NCBI GenBank assembly: GCA_963920665.1
Contig: OY987266.1
Coordinates: forward strand, 20,076,248-20,140,247
Length of the DNA stretch: 64,000 nt
Source: Straminergon stramineum
Lineage: Eukaryota > Streptophyta > Bryopsida > Hypnales > Calliergonaceae
Reading direction: 5' to 3'
The notes beneath the pieces were generated by a model. It did not search any database. It was given only the letters and a program-made list of their open reading frames with translations, and had not been told where the DNA came from. The first letter of the stretch is position 1, and each line of letters begins with the position of its first letter. Made by a program: the position numbers and the translations under genes. This document shows, in pieces, positions 37,557-49,818 of this stretch.

Positions 37557-37630
37557 TGCCCAATACAGGTCTCGAACCTGTGACCTTCGCGTTATTAGCA
37601 CGACGCTCTAACCAGCTGAGCTAATTAGGC
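37557..37630 (-). tRNA. trnI-AAU: tRNA-Ile (anticodon AAU)
   Basis: The minus strand folds as a standard 74-nt tRNA. The acceptor stem GCCTAAT/ATTGGGC has seven pairs including one G-U; the D arm is GCTC-AGCTGGTTA-GAGC; the anticodon stem TCGTG/CGCGA carries loop CTAATAA (anticodon AAT); the T arm is ACAGG-TTCGAGA-CCTGT; and the discriminator is A. The Pol III A box (TAGCTCAGCTGG) and B box (GGTTCGAGACC) are intact. There is no intron. The CCA is not encoded, as expected for a nuclear gene. CAA-containing sequence lies upstream. Confidence 0.95.
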
Positions 37631-38208
37631 AACCATGGAAACCACAACTGCTTGGTGACCATCAGCATCAGAGTACGCTATATATAAAAAAGAATCTATT
37701 CCTGACCTCACCATGATTCTTAAAAAAGTGGGAAATCCTCCAGATACACTACTAGTCCCTGTAACTAGTGTTTACAAAGAGATTCGCGTTGGAGAAAGCC
37801 CCGAGACAGTAGATGCTGTCCAACTTAAAAACACAATGCTCGTTTCTAAATGGTGACTTTCAGAGGGCGCTAAGCCTTAAGCTCAGCATGAGTATACAGA
37901 AAGTATTGCAATCATTCCCGAATCCATTTGCAGTTATCACAGTGTTCATGCTAGGAAGAATCATAAGTAAGATTATTGGTATCAGAAAAACAAGCCCGTT
38001 TGAACCAATCATAATCAGCCTGGAAACCCCTCATCTCTTCTTCGAAAAATGTCTACCCCCAAACCAAATCTGCAATATAGTTGACAGAATAAAAGCTATT
38101 TATCACACCCCTAGTTGCGGGATTGAGGGATTCCAAGCGCAGAACTCAAAGTACCAGCTAAATACATTCTACATCTAAACAGCGTTAAACAAAAAAATCT
38201 CACAAGCC

Positions 38209-39993
38209 TCAGGGTGCTTCCTCAAATGGCGACGAACCAGAACCCTCGGCGCTATCCACTTGATACTCAATCGCCTCTTTGAACACTTCGGTGTTCTTAA
38301 AGTCACTGGCCCCAAAGTTGTATGATCGCACTGCCACAAGACAGGCTACTATCTGCAATCAACCAAAAACTAAACCGTTAGGAACCTCTGGACTGGTCTG
38401 TGGTACCAACAACTCATCTTATCAGAAACTTGGGTAACTTTCAATGACCAAGTGGTGTAAGCATGTCCATGACTAAATGGAAATGGAGTTGGCTACTGTC
38501 CCTTCAATATAGTCTACCACCTCCGACTTTGAATGATTACATAAGAAATCATCCAATACATTGAGTGAAGAAACAACTTGATTTCAAGAGTGATCTTGTA
38601 GTAACCAAAGTGAGCTCTCCAGTGAGCTCTATTGAGAGACCTTGCAATGAGAGCACACTCCTATTTATTCGTTGGAATGATTAAAGTAACGGAACGAGAT
38701 CCTCTACCTTCATACCCAAATCAAAGTCTAAGAACGATGACCACAGAAAATTCGGGCGTTTGGGTTCTCGTTATAGTGAATTTGTCTGGAGTAGTGAGTC
38801 GGTAAATTCACTCCATGCAGACCATAAGCAACCACTCTATTCAACCACGGTCTGAATTTCTTAAGGATGCGGTAAGTACTCCCCAATTCTCTACTAGCAT
38901 CAAGCTAAGATGAGATTCTGGTAAAAACACCAGAATGCAAAACCCTACCAGATTAAATTGCAGATAAAACTCCCGCTATTCCAATTTTCTGGAAAACTTC
39001 GCCCTCAGTTTCTCTCGGAGGGGCAGCTTTTAGATAAAAACTCAACAATCAGTGAATAATCCACGAATCGATCTGTAATCTAGACGTAGTCCTTAACCCC
39101 TATAGGCCCAAATAGCCCAAAGTACACGCTTCCATGTCTATAGGAATTGGATTAAATATATTAAGAAGCTTCAAGAAAGGTAATCAATGTATTAGTAGAA
39201 AGAACAAAATATGCACGCCAATAATGAACGATGAAAATATATTCTGGAAATTACTCTCTTTCGAGTACTAGCTTCTGAAACGGGCTCTCTAATTTTTACA
39301 TTCTACAAACACAAGACATCTGAGCAACTTCAGATAACCGAATGCAGCGAACGTCAGGATTACTACCACAACAGCACATTTCTGTACTCCCCAAATACAG
39401 CATATCCACCAATTACGCTCCAAAGCTAGACAACATCCAATTCCTTCCACCACCCCAAACCCTAACATACCAAAAATTCAAACAGACGAAAGCAGCGAAC
39501 AGCATAATAACTACCACAACGGCAAATTACTGTACTCCCAAAATTCTCCACATCAACCAATTACGTTCAAAATCCCCGACAATATCCAATTCTTTCCAAA
39601 TCCCACCAAACCCTAACGTACCGAGACGGCGACGCCGAACGCCCACATGTACTGCACCGTAAACCCGAGCGGTTCCCAGGTCTCGCCCTCCCAAAAATCA
39701 GGCGTGGTACCCTCCAGTTTGGCGCAGGCCTCCTCGTAGGCCTTGAGCTCCGCAGGCGACATCTCGGGTTCCGCAGGCGTGGCCGTGACGCTCTTGCGCT
39801 CGGCGGGGACATTGCGAGCGAACGCGACGTGAAGACACCCCAACTGGCGACTGGATTGTTGCGTGTGATGGGGTCTGAGTGGCGCGAACGACGCGGGAGG
39901 TGGTGCAGCAGAAGCAAAAGCGGTTTGGGAAGTGGAAGTGGAGAGTAAGCGGGCCATCCCCGTTGATGCAGCAACGGTGGCCATGGTTGCCAT
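38209..39993 (-). CDS. Small single-span membrane protein, probably chloroplast-targeted
   Basis: Two exons on the minus strand, 39993-39622 and 38352-38209, joined in phase 0 across a 1269-bp GT/AG intron, give 171 residues. The first ~60 residues are Ala/Ser/Thr-rich with almost no acidic residues, like a plastid transit peptide. A conserved-looking core follows (SPAELKAYEEACAKLEGTTP, then DFWEGETWEPLGF). One membrane span of about 20 residues, formed by FTVQYMWAFGVAVS from exon 1 and IVACLVAV from exon 2, crosses the splice junction exactly, which supports the join. The acidic tail ends PFEEAP. I do not recognise a named family, so thylakoid or envelope location is an inference. The start is the first ATG; an in-frame TTG lies 30 bases upstream. 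Confidence 0.72.
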
Positions 39994-40287
39994 AGCTCCA
40001 AGAATTGGTGCAACGAGGTGCAAGGAAGACGAAGGGATGAGAATGGCTGGGGGCTGGGCGGAGAGAGGAGGGCGGGTGCAAAACCCCGGCCCGCCTCAAC
40101 TGAACCCTGACGAACTCTGTTCATCCGGACGCACTCTGTTCATCCATGATATCTACATATCCGTAGCGGGATCCTGACGGTCTATCCACTTCTCTGTCTG
40201 AAATCTTCGCAGTTCTATATCAAGGATCAGTCCAGGTACACTACAGTACCCGGAAGGCAGGTTCAACATTCTATGCTGAATAATTAT

Positions 40288-40517
40288 TTAACCCTAGAAG
40301 GGCCTGAAAGCCATTTGCGGCTGTATAGTATATTATGTATTTGGTGGTATTTGAGCAGGAAAATATTGACCAAATACATTTCAGTGCAAAGTAAATTAAT
40401 GATCATGATAGTACATAATTAAAAATGTATCATAACTCATCTATTAAACCATAATTGAAGAGTTATAAAGCTAAATATAGGTCGTATAGAAGACCCCAAG
40501 GGCCTTTCAAGGGTTAA
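40288..40517. mobile_element. TTAA-flanked miniature element, 230 bp
   Basis: Left end TTAA-CCCTAGAAGGGCCTGAAAG; right end CAAGGGCCTTTCAAGGG-TTAA. The termini are imperfect inverted repeats with intact TTAA on both sides. It lies about 300 bp upstream of the start codon of the small membrane-protein gene and so may overlap its promoter. Confidence 0.65.
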
Positions 40518-43500
40518 CTAGGGGTAAGCATGACCATCCATGTTTGAATTTCTTGTTCTTAACCCTTGAGCACCCATAGGCCAAAATCTTGCCTCCCAGA
40601 ATTTAATAAGGACCAAAATGACTTTGGATTTTGACGTACTGCCCCCCCAATACAAGGGAATTAGGATAGGGGGAGTGATGTTGCAAAGTGGTTTTGAAGC
40701 AAATCATTGTTGTACAACAAGTATGGGGATTGATACATGAATAAGGGCTATAGTAAAATGCGCTTTTCCAGAATTTTGCACAATGGAGCGTGACCGGGAC
40801 CACCGGTAGCGGCCATGATTTGGTGCCATATACATTCAGCCTCAGCCTCATTGCAAAGGCATTTCCAAATGGAGGGGGTGGGGGAATGAGTGCAATTCCT
40901 TCACTTCCGTGCTTCATTTTTGTTTTATGTAGTGCACAACCATAAAACAAGGAGTGGAGACTGCAATATGTACTCAATTGTAGAGAGTGGGAGAGCACTT
41001 TAGGGTTATGTGGAGTAATGTGGAGTTGCCAAGGTGACTACAATAGTGGCCAACTTCTAGAGCTTGTGAGTGTACCACACCACCCATCATCGCCAGAAGT
41101 GTAGTAGAGGTTTCATAGAGTCTTCACGAGAGTTTGAAATGGCGGAAGTACTTGAAGTTGAGCAGCCTGGCCCTCTACTATGGGTGCCGGAGCATGAACA
41201 AAGGGTGTTAATTAGTTCCATAATTGGCAGACATTGGAGCTTCATTGGCAGCTTAGGCAATTGAGTGCTACAATGCAACACCATTGCAAGTAGCAAGGGT
41301 GCAATCCTACTTGTATGATGAATTCCTCCTAGGCCTCATTGAGCTTGTAGTGCAACACACCTAGTCTCCGAATCCATACGGGAATTTGTGGTGCTACAAA
41401 TTTTGCCAGTACCGCTTGAAATCCTTCAATGTGAATGAGTAGATCTCTGAAAGGCATCCCAATGGACTGTTAGTTGTTGTGAACGAATTCATCCACACCA
41501 AGTGGTAGTTGACTATGAATGAAGGTGAGATGAACGGATTTGTTGTAGGGTGTGGATGGGGAGGTGGTGAGTGAAGAAGATGAATTGAGCACCCCCGGGA
41601 TCATGGCCATCAACGTAGAAGAGCAGCCCTATACTCAACTCCAAGGACAAATTGATTCTTGCGAATTCGATCCAACAACTCATGAGGTAACTCGTAGGGG
41701 CGATAAATTCACCATAACTTTTCTACCAATTGGGGATGTAGTTAGGGCAACGGTCTTGGGGTTAGGGGTGGAGGAACCCATGCAAAGGAGGGCATGAGGG
41801 GGTCAAGCTAATATGAATAGCCTTGCCTTCAATTTTGATGTCAACCAAGTGGCAGGAGGGTTGGACTTGAACTTGCACCTCAAAGATTCCAATGGGAAAA
41901 ACTTAGATGCATGAGCAACAAGTTCGAAGGTGGGAGCTACAGATGGAACTTGGCTAGTGAAAGAGGGTGTACAAGGGTGACGACAAGGGGTAGATACAGG
42001 ATCTACTGGAAAGGGGACACCGCACTAGGAATGAGGGCACAACCAAGAGTTCAATAGTGGCTAAGTATGCAGAGCAAGGTGTGACAAGGCTATGGCTACG
42101 AGTAGTGGACTGGATGACCAAGTATGCGAGATACAGGGTGAGAATGAAAATGGCATAGTGGACCTCCTACGTCCATAGTGGTTGCCACTACATATTCAAC
42201 CTACGATGAGGTTGCCTCACTACCTAAGACAAACACGCCCATTACCTAAGTCAATGTGTAGTCTTGGAGCACAGTCTTGGGGCTCTCTGTTGTCCTCCTC
42301 TCCCAATTCAACATTAGGGCACCATTGATGACAATATGTCAATTTGGAACAGTGAATCTATATGGGTCATTTTTTTAACACCATCATTTTTTCAATGCTT
42401 GGGAATGGGTTTAGGATTAGTAGATGTGATTCATTGGAGGGATGAAACATTATCATCCACTTCTAATTTTGTTGATGGAGAAAGTGTGGGTACATAGGGC
42501 AGTGGCCTTGTGGAGTGAAGGTGTTCCATTCACAGGTGGCATTAGATCAAATTATAGTAGAAGGCAGTTTGTAATTTGAGGATTCTAGGGTTTAGGTTGT
42601 ATCATAGACAATTAGAAACAATAGCTGTTGATTCTATGCCATTGGTGAATTCTTGTACCACACCTACCTGGCATTTTTGGCAATATAACTCATATCATTC
42701 TGTCATTTCTATGTGGCTCAAATTCCATGTCATGGTTTCTGAATTTAGTGGTTGTCATTACTATGATGCTTAATGGGTACATATGCTTCTTTGCCTTAAA
42801 TTGGCCTACTTCAAGAGGGGTTTTATTGATTCAATCATTATGCTTCTAGCTTGCCTCCAAATGTCATTGAAATTGATGTGAATTGTGCGATATATTATCG
42901 TGATGAATTATGTCATGGATTCTGAGGTTTGTGGTGTGTGGAGGTGGTGTCTCTTATAATAAATGGAATCATTGTGATTGTCATGACAAATTGCATCATT
43001 AATTGGGTTCTTTTCTAAGCTTCTTCTTTGTTGTTTGATTTGGTGATGCTCAACTTTAGTGTTGGAATTCTGAGTTTCGAACTATACAAGTGGAAAATCA
43101 GTTTTGCAGTGACTTCCTCATTTTCTTCTTAGTTTGGCTTCCTTGTTGTTCTCCCAAACTACTCTGTCTATTTGTTGCTACCTTACAGTCATGGTTAATG
43201 GCAGAGAGTGCACACGACACTCCATGAATCCTAAAAAGGGCACATTCTAAACCTACCTTTCTAGGGCAGCTTTGTCTTGTAATCTTTGGGACTCTCAAAG
43301 GTCCTCTACCTTTTGCTTTCCAATGGGATGTTCAATCTCGATAGTTGAAGTAGAGTCCCTAAAGTCCCTCTTGAATTGTTGTGAATTCCTTCCTTCCAAT
43401 GTTTGCAATTTATAGAAATTCCTCATAGTCCCTGATTTGGGTGGGATGTGTCAATTAGGGAAGGGGGTGGTGACCGATAGTCCCCAATGATGAGAGGCTT

Positions 43501-44409
43501 GCAAAATAACTTTGTAGCCTTAGTTCATATACAATAGTGGTTGTTGCAAGACAACGATCAAAGGAAACATGATGTTGGCTAGGGCACCAATGAGCACTTG
43601 TTGTGCCTAGAAGGGCCCTTAGGGTATATCTCCATGCAGTTGTTGCTATTTGTAGTGTGAGTGCTGCTTATGGTCTAGGGATACAATCCTACAAACTGGG
43701 AAGGTCTATAAGACTTCATGGGGGAACTACAATAGTATTGGCAAGAGAAAAGAATATCATTCTACTTTATTGTGTTTAAAAGGAGCATTGGTGGTAGAAA
43801 GGTCTACATGGAAGAGTGTCACACTGTGGAGGTCGGAGTAGTAGCCACTAGAGATGCCTAGACCGTTGGTCCATCGAGGTGTACGGAAGTGGGATCTAAT
43901 GATTTTGAGGTACCAAAGTTCCCAACATAGAAATTGGACAACAACCTCATGGAGCCTATGCAACCACAACAGAGGGACCCATTGGACACGATAACTATAG
44001 AGACAACAACAACTCAATCTAGTGTTGGAATTGAAGACAATTCAGAGTCAAAGTGGAGGGCTGATTGGTGGGACTTTATAAGTGAGGCCTCTTCTCTGGA
44101 TTATTTTGATTCCAATGCAACTTTCAGGTAGGGTAGGGTCAATCTCTAGGTAAGATTTTCCTTTTCCACATAAATTCTAAGAATGAATAGTTGCACTTCA
44201 TTTCCACACAAAAGGATACTTTGTCATCCATTAGACACTAAACATTTGTGTCAATGTTTATGGGTTAATCTTATAAGGACACAAGCCCCTATAACCAAGG
44301 TAGTTACTAAAATTCTTTGATTATTGGACCAATAGATGCATTCTCTTTTTCTACAGATAACAATGAAGTCATCCATTGGACCACTCTAGCCCGTAGCATC
44401 CTTACTAGG
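40518..44409. other. Degenerate region, possible old transposon or gene remains
   Basis: Many short frames with normal-looking composition occur (41139-41264, 41552-41797, 43934-44131), all broken by stops, with no domain I recognise. The sequence is less AT-rich than flanking DNA. TTAACCCTTGAGCACCCATA at 40560 looks like a TTAA-type end; the only candidate partner is TTTAGGGTTAT near 41000. A coding origin is plausible, but I cannot name it. Confidence 0.35.
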
Positions 44410-45068
44410 TTAACCCCTAAATGCCCAAGGCCTTTTTTTAGCTTCTTGGAATTTGTTCTAAATTGAACAAAAAGTCAACATTTTGATACATTTTATCCAA
44501 AAAAATTGAATTGTAACTTTACAAATTCAAATTAGACATGTTAGAGATTACATAGGAAAAGAAAACACAACAATATTACTTATGGATTGAAAGATTATAT
44601 TGATGTTTGATCATAAGGGTGTTAAAATTGTGAAAGTGATTTTGAAGTCTTCCAATCTTCTTTTCACATGTCAAAATTAAAAAGTTGGTTATCAAAAAAA
44701 GATGAGTTTAATTGAGGGATAAACATGCATAACCCCAATCAATTTACAACTTCTCAAAATCTACTCTACAATTTTTTGAAATGAATTTCTAATGTGATTT
44801 TTTTTCAAAGTTCTAGTGTATTTGAGGCTCATTTCCAAGATACCTCAATACTAGAAAATCAAGATTTGCAATGGACACCCTTGTGCAAAATCTTAAATAG
44901 AAAAATCATAATCATTTATTTTCAAAATTGGATTTTGGATGCTAAATGAAACTTCTAAGGGAATTTTTGAAAAATATAAAATAGTAAAAATAGTAACTTG
45001 GTTAGGTTTTATTTAACTTCAAAGTATTGTTGACACTAGAATTTGGTCTATGGGCATTTAGGGGTTAA
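44410..45068. mobile_element. TTAA-flanked piggyBac-like non-autonomous element, 659 bp
   Basis: It starts TTAA-CCCCTAAATGCCCAAGGC and ends TATGGGCATTTAGGGG-TTAA, with intact TTAA on both sides. Read forward it matches the reverse complement of 36805-37452 over most of its length (shared AGTCAACATTTT, TTAGAGAT, AGGAAAAGAAAACA), at roughly 85-90% by eye. There is no transposase. The well-kept ends and terminal TTAA indicate a relatively young family. Confidence 0.75.
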
Positions 45069-47223
45069 GGACTTATAAATCATGATTGTACAAAAAAGAT
45101 TTTGATTTCCTTTTTTTACAAGGGTGAGACCTATGCTTCTCTAGTTGTCATTAGATTGTGTGAAAAATTGATGCTTTCCTATCATCCCCAATATGCAAGT
45201 TGAATAAGGATGAATTCATAAGTGATTTAGAATGAAAAGCCTGAAGGAGGGACCAAATAGAAGGTGATATTTCATGAGTTTTAGGTTAATTGCAATGAAT
45301 AGGAATAGATTTGCCCTTTATGTTGGAACTCAAAGGCATGCATTTTGACAATTTATGTGTTTGGTTGATACATGCTTGCAAATGAGTGACTTGTCAACTC
45401 ATGAAGAATACAAAATATATAACTACTCCAAATTGGTAGCAAAGAAGATATGACAACCAATTCATTGCACTTTGGTCAATGACATTCACCTCAACATACA
45501 CAATATCAAAACTAACTCCTACAAATCTCACTAAGTTAGTCTACCTCTTCAATCTTTGTTCACTTTTTTGATGGGAGTTTTACAAGTCAATCCTAGCAAA
45601 AATTCTTTGATGTAAATATCATTGACAAAATTTGTCAAAAATTTAGAATATTTTGACAATATTTTGTAATATTTTTTTTGTCCATATCAAAAAAATATGT
45701 TTTTGCAAAATTAATTTCCAAAATTTTTTTTATCCCTTTTTAGAATGATTTTTTGTTGACCTTGACAACCAAGAATTAATCTTACTTTGCAGAGGGTGAA
45801 ATTAGTGTCATCTAAATATTAGTGTCATAGTAAACAATCATCTTTACAGAGATTAATGTTTGTAGAATAATATTTCATTATGTACTAATTCAAAATTATA
45901 GTGTGAATTTTGGCACATTAGCCTCTAAAGATATAGAGTGTTCTCCAAAATTGAAAATTTGAGAAAAATCCTCATAAAATACTACTCCCTATGTCCTAAA
46001 ATGATCTCCTATTGGCCTTAATCTAGAACATTTTGTCCAATAGGATGATCATTTTAAGAGAAGGGGTATTTGGAAGAATATTTTGAAATTAATATACAAA
46101 TAAAAGTTGTAGATTTCGAGTTTTAGATCCATATAGTTAGGTTCACCATTGCTATGACCAATATCTTTTTATAAATTTTGAAAGGAAAATTTCAAAAATT
46201 CTTGTAGATTTGATTACAAGCAAAACATTATCATTTTTTGAATAGTTTTTTTTTAAATGGATTTGAAATGAGATTCTCTCAACACCATGATTTTCTAAAA
46301 TTTTTATGTTCTATAAATCTATGACCTCATTTTTGCAAATTTAGTTTTAAACTAGAACCAATGCAATTGACTTGGTTCAAGCACTTGATCCAATGTGGTC
46401 AACCATTTGTAATTTTAGTAATACCAAATCCAACCATTAGATAAGACAACAATTTGATAAAATATCTCTACAAATTAGGATGACTTCCATTCAAACAACA
46501 ATGAGAAAGAAACATGAGTTTCAATTTGTTCATCATCTAAAAATTGGACATTGGAGCCCTAAAGGTTTAATATCACTCACATTATTCTAACACATATTTG
46601 TCGACACAAGAATTTACCCTAATACTAGTAGTGTATGTGACACTAATTTATCAAAAGCTACTCTTTGTAGTAGACACTCAACTTAAAGAAAAATTGACTC
46701 ACTCCATGAGGGCTCAAAGTTTGTTGACCTTGTCAAAATCAGACAATGCAATGTTGCAATCCACACTAATTAGTGTGTGGAATTTTTTCTTAACATTGTC
46801 ATTAAATGGTCTACGACTCTTTTGTACAGTCAAAGTTTTGTTTTCAGAAAAAGATTTATTTCCAATTTTGGTCAATGCACTAGAAAATGTTTTAATTGTC
46901 TATGGTTTGTAATTAGTAAAAATAACATGACATCCTATATAAAATGAAACGGATAATATCTCATGGTCTATTAGGCTTTGCAATGAAATAAATTCAATGG
47001 GAAGATTCCACCGGATCTGCCCATATCAAAACTCAACGCAATCTGTCAAGGTTCAAGTATGACCTTTCGCCTATACCCAAGCATAAACAACATCCATGAA
47101 GCTCTTGAATCTTGCCCACAATTTTACCTCTGCAACTGCATGAACATGAAGGAAAGATGCAGCTAATTCAATTTTGCACAATTGGCGAAGAGAATTCCTC
47201 TCTGAACTACGGTAGCGATCATT
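45069..47223. other. AT-rich intergenic DNA downstream of the methyltransferase gene
   Basis: No gene was recognised. A 104-codon frame at 46598-46912 has no recognisable motif. One small Stowaway-like palindrome lies at 45983-46068 (listed separately). Confidence 0.4.
45983..46068. repeat. Stowaway-like MITE, ~86 bp
   Basis: Flanked by TA. The left arm CTCCCTATGTCCTAAAATGA continues TCTCCTATTGG. The right arm CCAATAGGATGATCATTTTA continues AGAGAAGGGG. CTCCCT ends with TA target sites are typical of Stowaway (Tc1/mariner-derived) MITEs. Confidence 0.6.
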
Positions 47224-49818
47224 TTATTGAGGACGCTTGCCCACAAGAATATGACTTACCCCGACGACACCAGCCTTCTGATCAGCTAAAGAGAGAAGAC
47301 TAGAGCGATAGCCAAGCTCTTGCGATGCCTGGTTCCTGTCCAACTCAACCACCACTTTACAAAGCGAGTGCAGTCGACTAGTCCAACTATCAAAATCATA
47401 GCTACTCCAGTCTGCCGTTCGTGCCAGGAGTAGAAAATCATCAGTTGTAATTACTGCTCTTAGCCACTGGGATCTAGGATATGTCAGACAGGGAACTCCT
47501 ATCCCTGACTTTTGTATAGGCAAACTTTCACATTCTGCTTGCATCTCTGCAGTATTATCTGTATGATTGATTACTTCCGACGAATTTTCATGTATATCTT
47601 GCTTGGAAGTCACTGTCTTAGGCAATGACGCCACACGGCTATTTCTAAGAGTTTCAGCACTAAACTTGAGCTCCCCTATTTCGTATTTTTTCAGTACTAC
47701 AGCAGTTGGTAAAGGATTACTTTTATCAGTTATATGAACACTCGCATTTCCAGAATTACTAAGGTTAGGAAAAACATACCCGTTTTTAGCAGCTACTGCA
47801 TTCTTTAAATTCTCAGGAGTATAACTATAAGTATCATAAACGATTCCAGTACATGAAGGCGATCCAACTGCAAATTGAATTTTGCCAACACAACATGGAG
47901 AAACAACGTAACCTGCCCGCCATCTGAGAGCTTGCATAAGCGCAAGATCAGTAGCATGTCCGCAAGCATGGAGGGCCACACACGCATCAAATGGCTCCAT
48001 GTAGTCTTCAATCTGACCCTGTCAGTTGGTTCATTGAGCACAAATCAAGATACGGACATTGCAATGAAATTTGGCTGGGGACCGGACTAAAGAAGACAAT
48101 TATAAGACCTTGAATAGACTGATCGATAAACTCCCTCAATGCTGATGTACCGTTTCGGTTGTGCAACATGAATTACCATTCTCGATATCAAACTTTGAAG
48201 AGTTTGCAATGGCAGGCACTAAAATAAAATGTATCAGAAGACGAACGACGATATTATTGCATACGCCCAACCTTCTGTGATCGCATTCCCTTGAGTGGGA
48301 TAAATGCGCTTCTCTCATATGTGTACGCAACTTGACATGAGGAATTTGACCAATAAGAAATGTAAAGAACATGAAGATTCTGAAAATATGAAGGGAATGA
48401 GCATTTAATGGAGTGTCGTTAGAGAAGTTTCAATGCACGGCAACTTCAGATGCAGCAAGGCTGCTTACACACCTCCCAGGTAGAAAGATTGGTCAACAGT
48501 GCTGTTTGAGCTCGCAGGTCAAGCAGCCTTAAGCTCTCCTGTTTGTAGTCCACGCATACGAAGGTGAATTCTTTGAACAGACAAGCGAGAGGAAGTGAAA
48601 GAGCGCCTGAACCACTCCCAAAATCCACTACCACAGAACCTGCGCAGACAAAAATATTTTCAATTCAGTGGGAAAAAAAAAGTGGCAAACCTCTCGACTT
48701 GGCTCAAATCGTAAGGTAGACATACTAAACCATTAGGGACTTGATCCCATACTAACTCCTGTTACCAACAGCAACTCGCCTCATCCAATACAGTCGGTTG
48801 GCTTCAAGTAGCGAGTTAGGTGCAAGCATGGCTTTGGCTAAATGTCTAAATGTCTAAGGCCGCAGATCTTTGAATGCAAATGGAGTTGTCTACTGTCCCA
48901 TCAATACTGTCCACAACCTCCCACTTTTAATGACTGCATAAGGAATCAGCATGCATCGAGCGATAAACATTTGATCTCAAGAGTTCGACTCTTCTACCCA
49001 AACTGACCCCTCCACATCTCTATACTGATTTTTAAATAAAAACACACTCCTAAATCTTGGTTAATATGCTTAAAATGACGGCAAGAGTATCCTCAACCTT
49101 AAAATGATCTCAAAATCAAATCTCAAAACCGTATCCCAAACCCTAAACCTCTGTCACCAATAACCACGAACTTCAAAAAACAAACTTCCAACTATTGAAA
49201 GATACCTGCGGGAAGGTTGAGCAACTTCAGAGCCGTTGCAATGCTCTCCACCTGCGATCTCTTCCTCTCTCCGCGAGCTAACTTGCCCTCCTCACTACCG
49301 TGGTCATGGCAACAATCCCCTTCACCACGAGCCTCTTCACGACGCGAGCTTCTCCGTTCCGTGGGAGAAACTCGTTTCTTATATCCAAATCCTCGCAACG
49401 GATCTGCACAGGCAGGAATGACATTCCAATCTACCCTGAGAATTTCCTCTTCTCCAAGCTCAGACACGGCAGAGAGGGGCCACCTCACGTCCACAGGAAG
49501 CTCCTGCGAACTCCCTTTTTCTTCATCTTCTTCTTCTTCTAATTCTGTCTTCCGATTGCCGTGATGCCGAAACTCAACCTCCAGACCCGGTAACGCCGGG
49601 ATTTGTCGAAGGATGGAAACAATGTGCGACCGTTGTAGTGATTCTTTCGAAGGGCCTCCTTGCTCTCTGAATTTCTGTTGCCGGCTCTTCTTCTTCCGGG
49701 GTTCTTCACGTTCAGTACTGCTGTCCTCTCCGGCAGACTTGGTTTTGGACAGCAGGAAATCGTCTAAGACTTGTTCGAAATGCCAGCAGAAGGCCAGGTG
49801 CGTGCTGGAGTGCACCAT
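47224..49818 (-). CDS. GSTCD-like SAM-dependent methyltransferase
   Basis: Three exons, 49818-49206, 48639-48473 and 48018-47224, join in phase with GT/AG introns (566 and 454 bp) to give 524 residues. Exon 1 carries a Lys/Arg- and Glu-rich region with an acidic ELEEEEDEEKG run. Exon 2 holds the SAM-binding motif VVDFGSGSGALSLPLA and the following acidic motif FVCVDYKQESL. Exon 3 continues YMEPFDACVALHACGHATDL and VVSPCCVGKI, the signature of the METTL25/GSTCD-type methyltransferase domain, and ends SHILVGKRPQ. The substrate is unknown; animal GSTCD adds a GST-like domain not obvious here. An in-frame GTG lies nine codons upstream of the chosen ATG, behind an in-frame TAG. I saw no stop, frameshift or lost motif residue. 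Confidence 0.85.

Noticed and set aside
37813..38178. 121-codon + strand frame between tRNA-Ile and the small membrane-protein gene
   Set aside because: No recognisable motif; it lies in the likely 3' untranslated region of the minus-strand gene and is probably chance.
39567..40124. 185- and 133-codon minus-strand frames overlapping the small membrane-protein gene
   Set aside because: They are out-of-frame shadows of exon 1, rich in Pro/Arg/Ser. Only the frame starting at 39993 continues through a clean splice into exon 2.
49200..49564. 115- and 80-codon + strand frames
   Set aside because: Shadows of exon 1 of the minus-strand methyltransferase gene; the Ser/Phe strings mirror its Glu/Lys-rich run.
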